The notes under the pieces: generated by a model
Databases searched by the model: none
What the model saw: only the letters and a program-made list of their open reading frames with translations
What the model was told of the DNA's origin: nothing
Translations under genes and position numbers: made by a program
Shown: positions 7,674-16,957 of the stretch, piece after piece
Layout of the letters: the number at the start of each line of letters is the position of its first letter
Numbering within the stretch: position 1 is the stretch's first letter
Origin: CAMPJU01 sp036675265
GTDB lineage: Bacteria > Pseudomonadota > Gammaproteobacteria > Xanthomonadales > Xanthomonadaceae
Direction of reading: 5' to 3'
Length of the DNA: 64,000 nt
Assembly: GCA_036675265.1 (NCBI GenBank)
Contig: JAKFFJ010000073.1
Span: forward strand, 150,553 to 214,552

Positions 7674-9041
7674 ATGCGCTTGATGCTTGCCGCCGCCCTC
7701 GCCACCGCCCTCGCCTCGCCCGCCGCCGCGCAGGTGCCCCCGGCCACGAAGCCCGAGCTGCGCGACATCGCCACCGCGCCCTCGGCCGGACGCATCGAGG
7801 CGGACATCCGCAAGTTGGTGTCGTTCGGCACGCGCCATACCCTGTCGGAAACGGAATCGGAGACGCGCGGCATCGGCGCGGCCCGTCGCTGGATCCATGC
7901 GGAGTTCGAGCGCATCTCGGCCGCGTGCGGCGGCTGCCTGGAGGTGCGCTACTCGCGCGACATGGTGTCCGGCGAGGAGCGCATCCCCGACCCGGTCGAG
8001 GTCGTCAGCGTCATCGCCATCCAGCGCGGCACCGCGGACCCGGGCCGGTACGTGGTCATGAGCGGCGACATCGATTCCCGCGTCAGCGACCCGATGAACT
8101 TCACGGACGATTCCCCGGGTGCCAACGACAACGCGTCCGGCGTGGCCGGCACGCTCGAGGCCGCCCGCGTGCTCACGCAGTACGACTTCCCCGGCACGAT
8201 CGTCTATGCCGCGCTGGCCGGCGAGGAACAGGGCCTGTTCGGCGGCAAGATCCTCGCGGCGGAAGCGAAGGCCGCCGGATGGCGCATCGAGGCGGTCATC
8301 AACAACGACATGATCGGCAACATCAGCGGCATCAACGGCGTGACCGACAACACCACCGCGCGCGTGTTTTCCGAAGGCACGCGCGTGGACGAGACGCCGG
8401 AAGAAGCGCGCATCCGCCGCTTCACCGGCGGCGAGGTCGACTCGCCCAGCCGCAACCTGGCGCGCTACATCGACCGCATGGCGGACCTGTACGTGCCGAA
8501 CCTGGACACGATGATGGTCTACCGCCTGGACCGTTTCGGCCGCGGCGGCCACCACCGCCCGTTCAACGACGCGGGCTACCCGGCGGTGCGGATCATGGAG
8601 ACGAACGAGCATTACGACCGGCAGCACCAGGACCTGCGCCAGGAGGACGGGCGCGCCTACGGCGACACCATCGACGGCGTCGACTTCGACTACGCCGCCA
8701 AGCTCACCGCCCTCAACGCAGCCAGCCTCGCCGGCATGGCCTGGGCGCCGCCGCCGCCCGCCGACGTCACCATCGAGGGCGCCGTCAGCCCGGACACCAC
8801 GTTGAAGTGGACGCGACCGCCGGCGGCGCAGGCGCCCAACCTGGCCGGCTACAAGGTGTACTGGCGCCTGACGACCGAACCGCAGTGGACCCACGGGGTG
8901 TACGTCGGCGACGTCACGACGCACACGCTGGAGAATGTCGTGATCGACAACTATTTCTTCGGCGTGGCCGCGGTGGCGAAGGACGGCACCGAAAGCCCGG
9001 TCGTGTTCCCGGGCGCGGCCGGCAGCTTCGGCGGCTACTGA
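7674..9041 (+). CDS. Secreted M28 family metallopeptidase with C-terminal fibronectin-like domain
   Basis: A 455-residue exported zinc aminopeptidase-like protein. ATG 7674 was chosen: GGAG 9 bases upstream, followed at once by a Sec signal peptide ending ASPAAAQ. M28 motifs: PGANDNASG (bridging Asp), GEEQGL (catalytic Glu and ligand), NNDMIGN (ligand Asp), and a C-terminal RQHQD (ligand His). The usual first His ligand (GHxDS) is Asp132 here (GDIDS). From about 365 the sequence looks like a fibronectin type III domain. An upstream ATG at 7650 lies inside the repeat and would mask the signal peptide. The 3' end overlaps the convergent gene by 7 bases. Confidence 0.88.
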   Translation: MRLMLAAALATALASPAAAQVPPATKPELRDIATAPSAGRIEADIRKLVSFGTRHTLSETESETRGIGAARRWIHAEFERISAACGGCLEVRYSRDMVSGEERIPDPVEVVSVIAIQRGTADPGRYVVMSGDIDSRVSDPMNFTDDSPGANDNASGVAGTLEAARVLTQYDFPGTIVYAALAGEEQGLFGGKILAAEAKAAGWRIEAVINNDMIGNISGINGVTDNTTARVFSEGTRVDETPEEARIRRFTGGEVDSPSRNLARYIDRMADLYVPNLDTMMVYRLDRFGRGGHHRPFNDAGYPAVRIMETNEHYDRQHQDLRQEDGRAYGDTIDGVDFDYAAKLTALNAASLAGMAWAPPPPADVTIEGAVSPDTTLKWTRPPAAQAPNLAGYKVYWRLTTEPQWTHGVYVGDVTTHTLENVVIDNYFFGVAAVAKDGTESPVVFPGAAGSFGGY

Positions 9042-9520
9042 TCGCCGGGCCTGCGGCCCCCGGGATTTCCGCCCGCCGGGACCGCCCGTTCGCGTGGCGG
9101 CAACGGTTCGGTTTCACCGTAGCGGAGCCAGCGGGAGGCTTCGTCCTCGTGGACGAACACGCGGGCGTCGAAGCCTGCGTCCTTGGCGTGCAATTCGCAG
9201 AATTCGACCGTGTCCAGCCCGCGCGGCTTCACGTGCGCGATGCGCACGTCCTGCAGGGCCGTCCCCGCCATCGCACCCACCAGCACGTGCCAGTCGTCCG
9301 GGCTCAGCGGCGGACCGCGCAGTTCGTCGACGAGCAGGACCGCGCGGGGCCGCGCGCGCACCTCGCGCAGCACCCTGGTCCAGTAGGCGATCGTGTTGGC
9401 CAGCGTGTTCGCGCCGGTGACGTGCACCCGCAGCCCCGCCGGGTGCGGCTGGAACTGGACCTCTAGGTCGCGCTGGGCAGGACGGGTCGTCACGCGCCCG
9501 GAGCCTACTCCCAACGCCAC
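9035..9520 (-). CDS. Conserved hypothetical protein, possibly STAS/SpoIIAA-like
   Basis: A protein of up to 161 residues that I do not recognise with certainty. The pattern of a phosphatase-like beta strand (RPRAVLLVDELRG), a central amphipathic helix and a C-terminal segment with VFVHEDEASRWL resembles small STAS/SpoIIAA-type proteins that begin 'V..G.....A....' and end with a short acidic helix, but this is weak. Both the GTG at 9520 and the GTG at 9493 are possible; the latter is preceded by GGGAG at long spacing. It lies 11 bases after the CBS gene, in the same direction, so they may share a transcript. Confidence 0.6.
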   Translation of the reverse strand: MALGVGSGRVTTRPAQRDLEVQFQPHPAGLRVHVTGANTLANTIAYWTRVLREVRARPRAVLLVDELRGPPLSPDDWHVLVGAMAGTALQDVRIAHVKPRGLDTVEFCELHAKDAGFDARVFVHEDEASRWLRYGETEPLPPRERAVPAGGNPGGRRPGDQ

Positions 9521-9530
9521 GGCAAGGGGT

Positions 9531-9959
9531 TCAGTGCGCCTTGCCGGGCTCCGAGACCTCCTTCACGACTTCGGCGGTGGTCGCGTCCTTGCCGGCCAGC
9601 GCGATGTCGGCCTGGGCCACGATCCCGCTGATCCCGCCGCGGCCGTCGACGATCACGACGCGCCGGATCTTGTTCTGCTCCATCAGCGCGCAGCAGTCGG
9701 CCAGGCTGCGGTCTTCCTGCACCGTGGCCACCGGGGAGGACATGCACTCGCCCACCGTCATGGTGGCCGGGTCGCAGCCCTGGGCCACGCCCCGCACGGC
9801 GATGTCCCGGTCGGTGATCACGCCGATCGGATGCCGCGCGCCGTCCAGCACCGGGATCTGCCCGCAATCGTTCTCGACCATGAGCCGCGCGGCCTCCTGG
9901 AGCGTCGTGCCCTGCGTGCAGCAGGCGGGATTGGGGGTCATTACAGAACGGATTTCCAT
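9531..9959 (-). CDS. Tandem CBS-domain protein
   Basis: A 142-residue protein made of two CBS motifs and a short tail. CBS1 spans about 8-60 (VMTPNPACCTQGTTL...GVITDRDIA) and CBS2 about 70-122 (CMSSPVATVQEDRSL...GIVAQADIA). Such stand-alone Bateman modules bind adenine nucleotides and act as energy or stress sensors. A run of cysteines (PACCTQG, ADCCALM) is unusual. AGGAG lies upstream of the ATG. Partner unknown. Confidence 0.9.
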   Translation of the reverse strand: MEIRSVMTPNPACCTQGTTLQEAARLMVENDCGQIPVLDGARHPIGVITDRDIAVRGVAQGCDPATMTVGECMSSPVATVQEDRSLADCCALMEQNKIRRVVIVDGRGGISGIVAQADIALAGKDATTAEVVKEVSEPGKAH

Positions 9960-10108
9960 GCGTGCGCTCCTCGTTGAAGGGGTCCGTCACCATGCCGCCA
10001 CCGGGGTAGGCGCAGGGTGAACTGCCCGGGCAGCCCTGCCTTTCGTCAGGGGTCCCGGCCCGCGGCGATGCGGTAGGCTCGGCGTTCCCCTCGACGAGGA
10101 AGAGCCAC

Positions 10109-12352
10109 ATGAACCACCCGCTTTCGAAGGCGCTGGCCATCGCCATCGCCCTCTCCGCCGCCGGCTGCCAGACCACGGCCCCCCGGGACGACATGCCCTC
10201 CGCCACGGAAGCCCCCGACATCGCCATGGCCAACCCGTTCTTCGCAGAAAGCCCGCTGCCGCTGCACTACCCGCAGTTCGACGAGATCGAGGACAGCCAC
10301 TTCGCCCCGGCGTTCGACCGCGGCATGGCCGAGCACCTGGCGGAAGTCGAGGCCATCGCCAACAACCCGGCGCCGGCGACCTTCGAGAACACCATCATCC
10401 CGCTGGAAAAGGCCGGCGAGGTGCTCAACCGCGTCGCCACGGTGTTCTTCAGCCTGGTGGGCGCGGACACGAACGACGCGCGCAAGGCGATCCAGGCCGA
10501 ATATGCCCCCAGGCTGTCGGCGCACGGCGACAAGATCTCGCTGAACCCGGCGCTGTTCGCGCGCGTGCAGTCACTCTACGACCGCCGCCAGGACCTGGGC
10601 CTCGACGCCGAGTCGGTGCGCCTGATCGAGCGTTACCACACTGATTTCGTGCGCGCCGGCGCCAAGCTCGACGAGACGCAGAAGGCGCGGTTGCGCGAGA
10701 TCAACACGCAGCTTGCGACGCTGGGCACGACCTTCAGCCAGAACGTGCTGGCCGAGGTCAACGATTCGGCGGTCGTCGTCGACACCCGCGAGGAACTGGC
10801 GGGGCTGTCCGACGAGCAGATCGCCGCCGCCGCCAAGGCGGCCGAGGAGCGCGGCCTGGCGGGCAAGTACGTCATCGCCCTGCAGAACACCACCGGCCAG
10901 CCGCCCAACACCTACCTGGAGAACCGCGCGCTGCGCGAGCGCATCCACAAGGCGTCGGTCGTGCGCGGCAGCCGCGGCAACCAGTGGGACAACACCGCCA
11001 TCGTCTCGCAGGTCATGCAGCTGCGCGCCGAGCGCGCGAAGATGCTGGGCTACGACACGCATGCCGAGTACGTGCTGGCCGACGAGACCGCCGGCACGCC
11101 GGAAGCCGTCAACGCGATGCTGCGCCGCCTGGCGCCGGCCGCCGTCGCCAACGCGAAGCGCGAGGCCGCGGCGCTGCAGGCGATGATCGACGCCGAGCAG
11201 GCCGCCAAGGGCGAGCCGACGTTCAAGCTGCAGCCCTGGGACTGGGCCTACTACACCGAGAAGGTGCGCCAGGCCGAGTACGACTTCGACGAGAACGAGC
11301 TCAAGCCCTACCTGGAGCTGGACCGGGTGCTGAAGGACGGCGTCTTTTACGCCGCCAACCAGCTCTACGGCCTGACCTTCAAGGAGCGTACCGACCTGCC
11401 GGTCTACCAGGAGGACGTGCGCACGTTCGACGTGTTCGACGCGGACGGCTCGCAACTGGCGATCTTCCTCTTCGACCCGTACGCACGCGCCTCCAAGCGC
11501 GGTGGCGCGTGGATGAACGCCTACGTCTCGCAGTCCGGCCTGCTGGACCGCCTGCCGGTCGTCGCCAACCACCTCAACATCCCCGAGCCGCCGGAAGGCG
11601 AGCCGACGCTGCTGACCTGGGACGAGGTGACCACCGCGTTCCACGAGTTCGGCCATGCGCTGCACGGCATGTTCTCGGACGTGGAGTACCCCTACTTCGC
11701 CGGCACCAGCGTGCCGCGCGACTTCGTGGAGTACCCCTCGCAGGTCAACGAGATGTGGGCCGACTGGCCGAGCGTGCTGGCCAACTACGCCAAGCACTAC
11801 CAGACCGGCGAGCCGATGCCCCAGGCCCTGCTCGACAAGGTGCTGGCAACGGCGAAGTTCAACCAGGGCTTCGCGACCACCGAATACCTGGCGGCCGCCA
11901 TGCTCGACCAGCGCTGGCACCAGGTCGGCGCCGACGCGATCCCGGAAGCCGACGGCGTGATGGCCTTCGAGGCGGCCGCGCTTGCCGCCGACGGCGTCGA
12001 CTTCTACGCGGTCCCGCCGCGCTACCGCACGCCCTACTTCAGCCACATCATGGGCGGCTACTCGGCCGGCTACTACGCGTACATCTGGTCCGAGGTCCTC
12101 GACGCCAACAGCGTGAAGTGGCTCGAGGAACATGGCGGCCTGACGCGGGCCAACGGCGACCACTTCCGCGCGACGCTGCTGTCGCAGGGCGGCAGCAAGG
12201 ACGCGCTGGAACTGTTCCAGGATTTCGCGGGGCACGCGCCCCGCATCGAGCCGCTGCTGGAGCGCCGCGGGCTGGACGTGCCGGTGGCCGACGATGCGGC
12301 GCCGCCTGCCGGCGCGGGCGAAGGCGAAGCCGATCCGCCGAACCAGGGCTGA
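10109..12352 (+). CDS. dcp: M3 family peptidyl-dipeptidase Dcp, lipoprotein
   Basis: A 747-residue zinc metallopeptidase of family M3 (Dcp/oligopeptidase A type), which removes C-terminal dipeptides from short peptides. The zinc site is HEFGHALHG starting at His512, with the third ligand Glu in the following FVEYPSQVNEMW stretch. The N-terminus carries a lipoprotein signal (lipobox SAAGC), so it acts in the periplasm. Length is close to E. coli Dcp plus signal and linker. The C-terminal 30 residues are low complexity. A strong terminator follows. Confidence 0.94.
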   Translation: MNHPLSKALAIAIALSAAGCQTTAPRDDMPSATEAPDIAMANPFFAESPLPLHYPQFDEIEDSHFAPAFDRGMAEHLAEVEAIANNPAPATFENTIIPLEKAGEVLNRVATVFFSLVGADTNDARKAIQAEYAPRLSAHGDKISLNPALFARVQSLYDRRQDLGLDAESVRLIERYHTDFVRAGAKLDETQKARLREINTQLATLGTTFSQNVLAEVNDSAVVVDTREELAGLSDEQIAAAAKAAEERGLAGKYVIALQNTTGQPPNTYLENRALRERIHKASVVRGSRGNQWDNTAIVSQVMQLRAERAKMLGYDTHAEYVLADETAGTPEAVNAMLRRLAPAAVANAKREAAALQAMIDAEQAAKGEPTFKLQPWDWAYYTEKVRQAEYDFDENELKPYLELDRVLKDGVFYAANQLYGLTFKERTDLPVYQEDVRTFDVFDADGSQLAIFLFDPYARASKRGGAWMNAYVSQSGLLDRLPVVANHLNIPEPPEGEPTLLTWDEVTTAFHEFGHALHGMFSDVEYPYFAGTSVPRDFVEYPSQVNEMWADWPSVLANYAKHYQTGEPMPQALLDKVLATAKFNQGFATTEYLAAAMLDQRWHQVGADAIPEADGVMAFEAAALAADGVDFYAVPPRYRTPYFSHIMGGYSAGYYAYIWSEVLDANSVKWLEEHGGLTRANGDHFRATLLSQGGSKDALELFQDFAGHAPRIEPLLERRGLDVPVADDAAPPAGAGEGEADPPNQG

Positions 12353-12376
12353 TCGCACCCGTCGTCGAGCCCCAAG

Positions 12377-12404
12377 CCGCCCGGAGCGATCCGGGCGGTT
12401 TTTT
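12377..12404 (+). terminator. Rho-independent terminator after dcp
   Basis: A perfect 9-bp stem, CCGCCCGGA (12377-12385) with TCCGGGCGG (12390-12398), closes a GCGA tetraloop and is followed by six T. It ends the dcp transcript and separates it from the convergent lhr gene. Confidence 0.93.
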
Positions 12405-12438
12405 CATGCGGGGGATGGCGGCGCCGTGGGCTTGCCGG

Positions 12439-15400
12439 TCACGACTGGCGGACCGCCTCGGGCAGGATCGATGCGGGTTCGCGCAACAGCACGCGCCGGA
12501 CCTCGCCGGCGTCGACAGGCGACAGGTCGTCCGCGACCTCGACGGCGCCAGCCACCAGGCTGCCGACCGGTACGCCGTCCCGCCAGGCAACGCGGGCGCC
12601 CGGGAGGCGCGGCACCTTCACGCCCGGCAGCAACGTGCCCACCAGGTTGAGCGGATCCTGCGCCGACAGCACGACCAGTTCACCGTCGGGCGCGCGACGG
12701 CGCACGTGGCGCAGCGCGCCGATCGCCTCGGGCAGCGCGAACTGCTCGCCGCTGACGCCCGCGACGAACCGCCCGCCGCGGATGTCCCCGCGCGCCTCCA
12801 GCCGGCGGTAGACGCGCAACAGGTCGCGCCACGGCGGGAGCCACGCGGCCTCGCGCTCGAGCAGGCGCCAGCCCACCACGCCGTAGCGGCGCAGCAGCAC
12901 GCGGGCGATGTGCTCGACATCGTCGGCCTCCACCGCGGCGGCGTCGCGCCGCGCGAGCGACCAGCGCCCCGCGTCCTCGATGCCGATCAACGCGGTCCGG
13001 CGCCCGCGGCGGGCGTGCCGCGACGGCCGCCGCGATGCCGGCACCAGCAGCGCGCGCAAGCCGGCGAAGCTGTCGCAGTGCACGCGGCCGCGCGCCACCA
13101 GTTCGGCCAGCGCATCCTCCAGCTCGGTGCGCAGCAGGTGCGCGCCGCCCACGAGTTCGTCGAAGAACGAGGCGCCGTGCTCGCGCAGGAACGCCACGAC
13201 CTTCTCCGCGCGCGACGACAGCAACGGCTCGTCCTCGTGGCGCGCCGCGGCCAGGCGCGACCAGAGCGCCAGATGCCGCCGCGGCAGCACGACGACCGGC
13301 GTTCCGCGCACCGACGCATTGCGTGCCTGGCCCGCGTCGTTCCCGATGGCGCCGCGCAGCCGCGCCCAGGCCACGCGGCCTGTCGTGCAGAGCTCGTCCA
13401 GCCACGAGATCGAGTAATCGGCCACGCGCGCGCGCAGCAGGTCCGCCTCCCACGCCGCGGCCGGCGCCTCGAAGCCTTCCAGTTGCCCCAGCACGCCGGC
13501 CAGTGCCTCGGGGCCGTTGACGCGCGTCGACTGCGTGACCCGCTGCCAATCGCACAGGAAGCGCATGAAGTCGCGTGGCGCCACCGGCTCGATCTCGCGG
13601 CGCAGCCGGTTGAGCGTGTAGCGGTGGATGCGCGCGAGCAGGTGGCGCTCGCACCACTCGTCGGCCGCCGCGCCCGGCGTGAACCGACCGCGCATGGCGT
13701 AGCCCTCGCCTTCGAGCCGCAGCAGTGCGGTGTCCACGGCGGACCGCGACACCCCGAGCGTGCCCGCGAGGTCGTCCGGCGCCACCGGCCCCAGCCCCGA
13801 CAACCGCGAGCGCAGCACTTCGACGAGCGCGTCCTCGGCGGTCCAGTCGCGGGCGAATTCCGCAGGCGCGTCGATCGCCGGGTCCAGCGGCGCGCCGGGA
13901 TGCAACGCCCGTGCTTGCGGCAGGCGCTCGGCGGCGAACCACAGCGGCACCGCCCCCCCGACCAGCGTGGCGCGATGGTCACGCGCCAGCTTGCGCAGCA
14001 GGTCGCGCCAGTGCAGGTTGGCAAGCCCTTCCGCGGCGGTGACGGCGCCCAGGCCCATCAGGGCCTCGTGCATCTCGTCCGTGTCGCGGGGCGCCGGCCA
14101 GGCCTGTTGGCGGACGTCCTCGATCGCGCCGGCATCCAGGCGGGCGAGGTCGCCGTCCGCGCCCGGGTCGCCATGCCCGCGCGACATGACGGCATGCGTG
14201 CGCCGCTCCTCCAGTGGCGCATCGTCGAGGAACGCGTAGGGACGCGCGCTCAGTGCCTCGGACGCGAACGGCGACGGTGCGGTCAGGTCGCACGCCACCA
14301 CCTCCAGTTCCCCTGCCTCCATCCGGCGCAGCAACGCCAGCCAGCCCTCCGTGTCCATCGCCTCGTGCAGGCAGTCGTCGAGCGTCTGCGCGACCAGCGG
14401 GTGGTCGGGCACCTCGCGCTCGCCGACCAGGTTCTCGGCGCACGCCACCTGGTCGGGGAACACGGTCGCCAGCAGGTCCTCCGAACGCATGCGCTGCAAC
14501 TGCGGCGGGACCTTCTTCCCTCCGGAGAACCGGGGCAACGCGAGCGCGGTGGTCGCGTTCCAGCGCCAGCGCGCGGGGAACAGCGGCGCGTCCAGCAACG
14601 CCTGCACCAGCACGTCCTGCGCGGAAGACGAGTGCAGGTAGCGGGAGACCTCGACCAGGGGGAAGCTGTGGCTGGTCGACAGCGACAGCACGATGGCGTC
14701 CTCGGTCGCCGCCGCCTGCAGCTCGAAGTTGAACTTGCGGCAGAACCGCTTGCGCAACGCCAGGCCCCAGGCGCGGTTGACCCGGCTGCCGTAGGGCGTG
14801 TGCACGACGAGCTGGGTGCCGCCGGACTCGTCGAAGAAGCGCTCGAGCACGATGCGGTCGCGCGTGGGCATGGTGCCGGTCGCCGCGAGCTGGCCCCCGA
14901 GGAACTCCAGCAACTGGCGCGCGGCCTCGGGCACGAGCCCGGCCTCGTCGACCAGCCACGCGAGCGTGGCGTCCGCGCCCGCGCCCGCCAGCCGGCTGGC
15001 GACTTCCGCGCGCAACCGCGACACGCCCACCGACAACTCGTCGGTGCGGCCCGGCGCCTCGCCCAGCCAGAACGGCAGGTTGGGCGGCATGCCCTGCGCG
15101 TCCTCCACGCGCACGCGGCCCGGCTCGATGCGCACGATGCGGTAGCTGGTGTTGCCGAGCTGGAAGATGTCCCCGCGCATGCTGTCGATGGCGAAGTCCT
15201 CGTTGACGCTGCCCACGAGGATGGCCTGCGGTTCCAGGATCACCTGGTAGTCGCCGGTGTCCGGGATGGTGCCGCCGGAAGTGAGCGCGGTGAGGCGCCC
15301 GCCCTTGCGCCCGCGCAGGCGCCTGTGCACGGCGTCGCGGTGCAGGTAGGCCGCGCGCGTGCCGCGCCGCGTGGCATAGCCCTCTGCCAGCATCCGCACC

Positions 15401-16767
15401 ACGTCGTCGAAATCCTTGCGTGCGAGCGACGCGTACGGCCAGGCGCGGCGGAACCAGTCGTACAGGGCGTCCTCGTCCCACTCGGTGCAGGCGACTTCGG
15501 CCACGATCTGCTGCGCCAGCACGTCCAGCGGCGCGGGCGGCATCACCAGCGCGTCGAGCTCGCCGCGCCTCACGCAGTCCAGCAGCGCCGCGCACTCGAC
15601 GAGCTCCTCGCGGGTGGTCGGGAACAGCCGACCCTTCGGCACCCCGCCGACGGAGTGCCCGCTGCGCCCGACGCGCTGCAGGAAGGTCGCGATCGCGCGC
15701 GGCGAACCGAGCTGGCACACGAGGTCGACGTCGCCGATGTCGATGCCCAGCTCCAGCGACGCGGTGGCGACCAGCACCTTCAGCCGGCCATGCTTGAGCC
15801 GTTGCTCCGCGTCGAGCCGAAGCTCCTTGGACAGGCTGCCGTGGTGCGCCGCGACGTGCTCGCGCCCCAGGCGCTCGGCCAGGTGGCGCGCGGCGCGTTC
15901 GGCCATGCGGCGCGTGTTGACGAAGACCAGCGTGGTCCGGTGGGCCTCCACCAGTTCGGCGAGCCGCCCATACACCAGGTCCCAGTGCTCGTTGGCCATG
16001 ACCGGCTGCAGGGCCACCGGCGTCATCTCCAGCGCGAGGTCCCGCTGCCGGTCGTAGCCGATGTCCACGATCGTGCAGCCCGGCACGCCGTCCGCGGCGA
16101 CATGCGGGGCGCCGACCAGGAAGCGCGCCACCTGGTCGATGGGCTTCTGGGTGGCGGACAGGCCGATCCGCGCCAACGGTCGCCCGCACAGCGCTTCCAG
16201 GCGTTCCAGCGACAACGCCAGGTGGCTGCCCCGCTTGTTCGGGACCATGGCGTGGATCTCGTCCACGATCACCGTGCGCGTGCCGCCCAGCATCGCCCGC
16301 CCGGATTCCGAGCCGAGCAGCACGTAGAGCGATTCGGGCGTGGTCACCAGGATGTGCGGCGGGTTGCGGCGCAGTGCCGCGCGCTCGGCCTGCGGCGTGT
16401 CGCCGGTGCGCACCGCGGTGCGGATCGGCACGTCCGGCAGCCCGAGGCGCGCGAGCTCGGCCCGGATGCCCTCCAGCGGCGCCACCAGGTTGACGTTGAT
16501 GTCGTTGGACAGTGCCTTGAGCGGCGACACGTACACGACCTGCGTGGCATCCGGCAGCGTGCCCGCCACGCCCTGGCGCACCAGGTCGTCGATCGCCGCC
16601 AGGAACGCCGTCAGGGTCTTGCCGGAGCCGGTCGGCGCGGCCACCAGGACATGGCGGCGGTCGCGGATCGCGGGCCAGGCCCCTGCCTGCGCCGGCGTGG
16701 GCGCCGGGAACGCGCGCGAGAACCAGGCGGCGACGGCCGGATGGAAGGCCTGCAGGACGGACGACAT
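12439..16767 (-). CDS. lhr: Large ATP-dependent helicase Lhr
   Basis: A 1442-residue superfamily 2 helicase. ATG at 16767 was chosen because the helicase core begins immediately; the open frame upstream has no homology-like sequence. Walker A APTGSGKT is at 44-51, followed by DEIH (VDEIHAM), the SATQ motif III and QRVGRSGH motif VI. The remaining roughly 900 residues match the Lhr core winged-helix and C-terminal (HTH_42-like) domains. Full-length Lhr proteins are 1400-1550 residues and translocate 3'-5' on DNA, unwinding RNA:DNA hybrids; E. coli Lhr-CTD also has uracil glycosylase activity. It stands alone. Confidence 0.94.
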   Translation of the reverse strand: MSSVLQAFHPAVAAWFSRAFPAPTPAQAGAWPAIRDRRHVLVAAPTGSGKTLTAFLAAIDDLVRQGVAGTLPDATQVVYVSPLKALSNDINVNLVAPLEGIRAELARLGLPDVPIRTAVRTGDTPQAERAALRRNPPHILVTTPESLYVLLGSESGRAMLGGTRTVIVDEIHAMVPNKRGSHLALSLERLEALCGRPLARIGLSATQKPIDQVARFLVGAPHVAADGVPGCTIVDIGYDRQRDLALEMTPVALQPVMANEHWDLVYGRLAELVEAHRTTLVFVNTRRMAERAARHLAERLGREHVAAHHGSLSKELRLDAEQRLKHGRLKVLVATASLELGIDIGDVDLVCQLGSPRAIATFLQRVGRSGHSVGGVPKGRLFPTTREELVECAALLDCVRRGELDALVMPPAPLDVLAQQIVAEVACTEWDEDALYDWFRRAWPYASLARKDFDDVVRMLAEGYATRRGTRAAYLHRDAVHRRLRGRKGGRLTALTSGGTIPDTGDYQVILEPQAILVGSVNEDFAIDSMRGDIFQLGNTSYRIVRIEPGRVRVEDAQGMPPNLPFWLGEAPGRTDELSVGVSRLRAEVASRLAGAGADATLAWLVDEAGLVPEAARQLLEFLGGQLAATGTMPTRDRIVLERFFDESGGTQLVVHTPYGSRVNRAWGLALRKRFCRKFNFELQAAATEDAIVLSLSTSHSFPLVEVSRYLHSSSAQDVLVQALLDAPLFPARWRWNATTALALPRFSGGKKVPPQLQRMRSEDLLATVFPDQVACAENLVGEREVPDHPLVAQTLDDCLHEAMDTEGWLALLRRMEAGELEVVACDLTAPSPFASEALSARPYAFLDDAPLEERRTHAVMSRGHGDPGADGDLARLDAGAIEDVRQQAWPAPRDTDEMHEALMGLGAVTAAEGLANLHWRDLLRKLARDHRATLVGGAVPLWFAAERLPQARALHPGAPLDPAIDAPAEFARDWTAEDALVEVLRSRLSGLGPVAPDDLAGTLGVSRSAVDTALLRLEGEGYAMRGRFTPGAAADEWCERHLLARIHRYTLNRLRREIEPVAPRDFMRFLCDWQRVTQSTRVNGPEALAGVLGQLEGFEAPAAAWEADLLRARVADYSISWLDELCTTGRVAWARLRGAIGNDAGQARNASVRGTPVVVLPRRHLALWSRLAAARHEDEPLLSSRAEKVVAFLREHGASFFDELVGGAHLLRTELEDALAELVARGRVHCDSFAGLRALLVPASRRPSRHARRGRRTALIGIEDAGRWSLARRDAAAVEADDVEHIARVLLRRYGVVGWRLLEREAAWLPPWRDLLRVYRRLEARGDIRGGRFVAGVSGEQFALPEAIGALRHVRRRAPDGELVVLSAQDPLNLVGTLLPGVKVPRLPGARVAWRDGVPVGSLVAGAVEVADDLSPVDAGEVRRVLLREPASILPEAVRQS

Positions 16768-16957
16768 CGACCCATTATCCAGCGGGTCGACGGCCCGGTC
16801 CTGAACGGCGCGGCCCGCGTCCCGGTCGCCGTCGGGCCGGCCGAAGTAGAGCTGGATCTGCCCGGAATGCGCACGCATCGCGTGATCGTCCGACAGCCGC
16901 GTCGCAGTGGCTGCGACCGTCACGAACCATTGCCGCCGCGGCCGCAAGACTCCCCGG

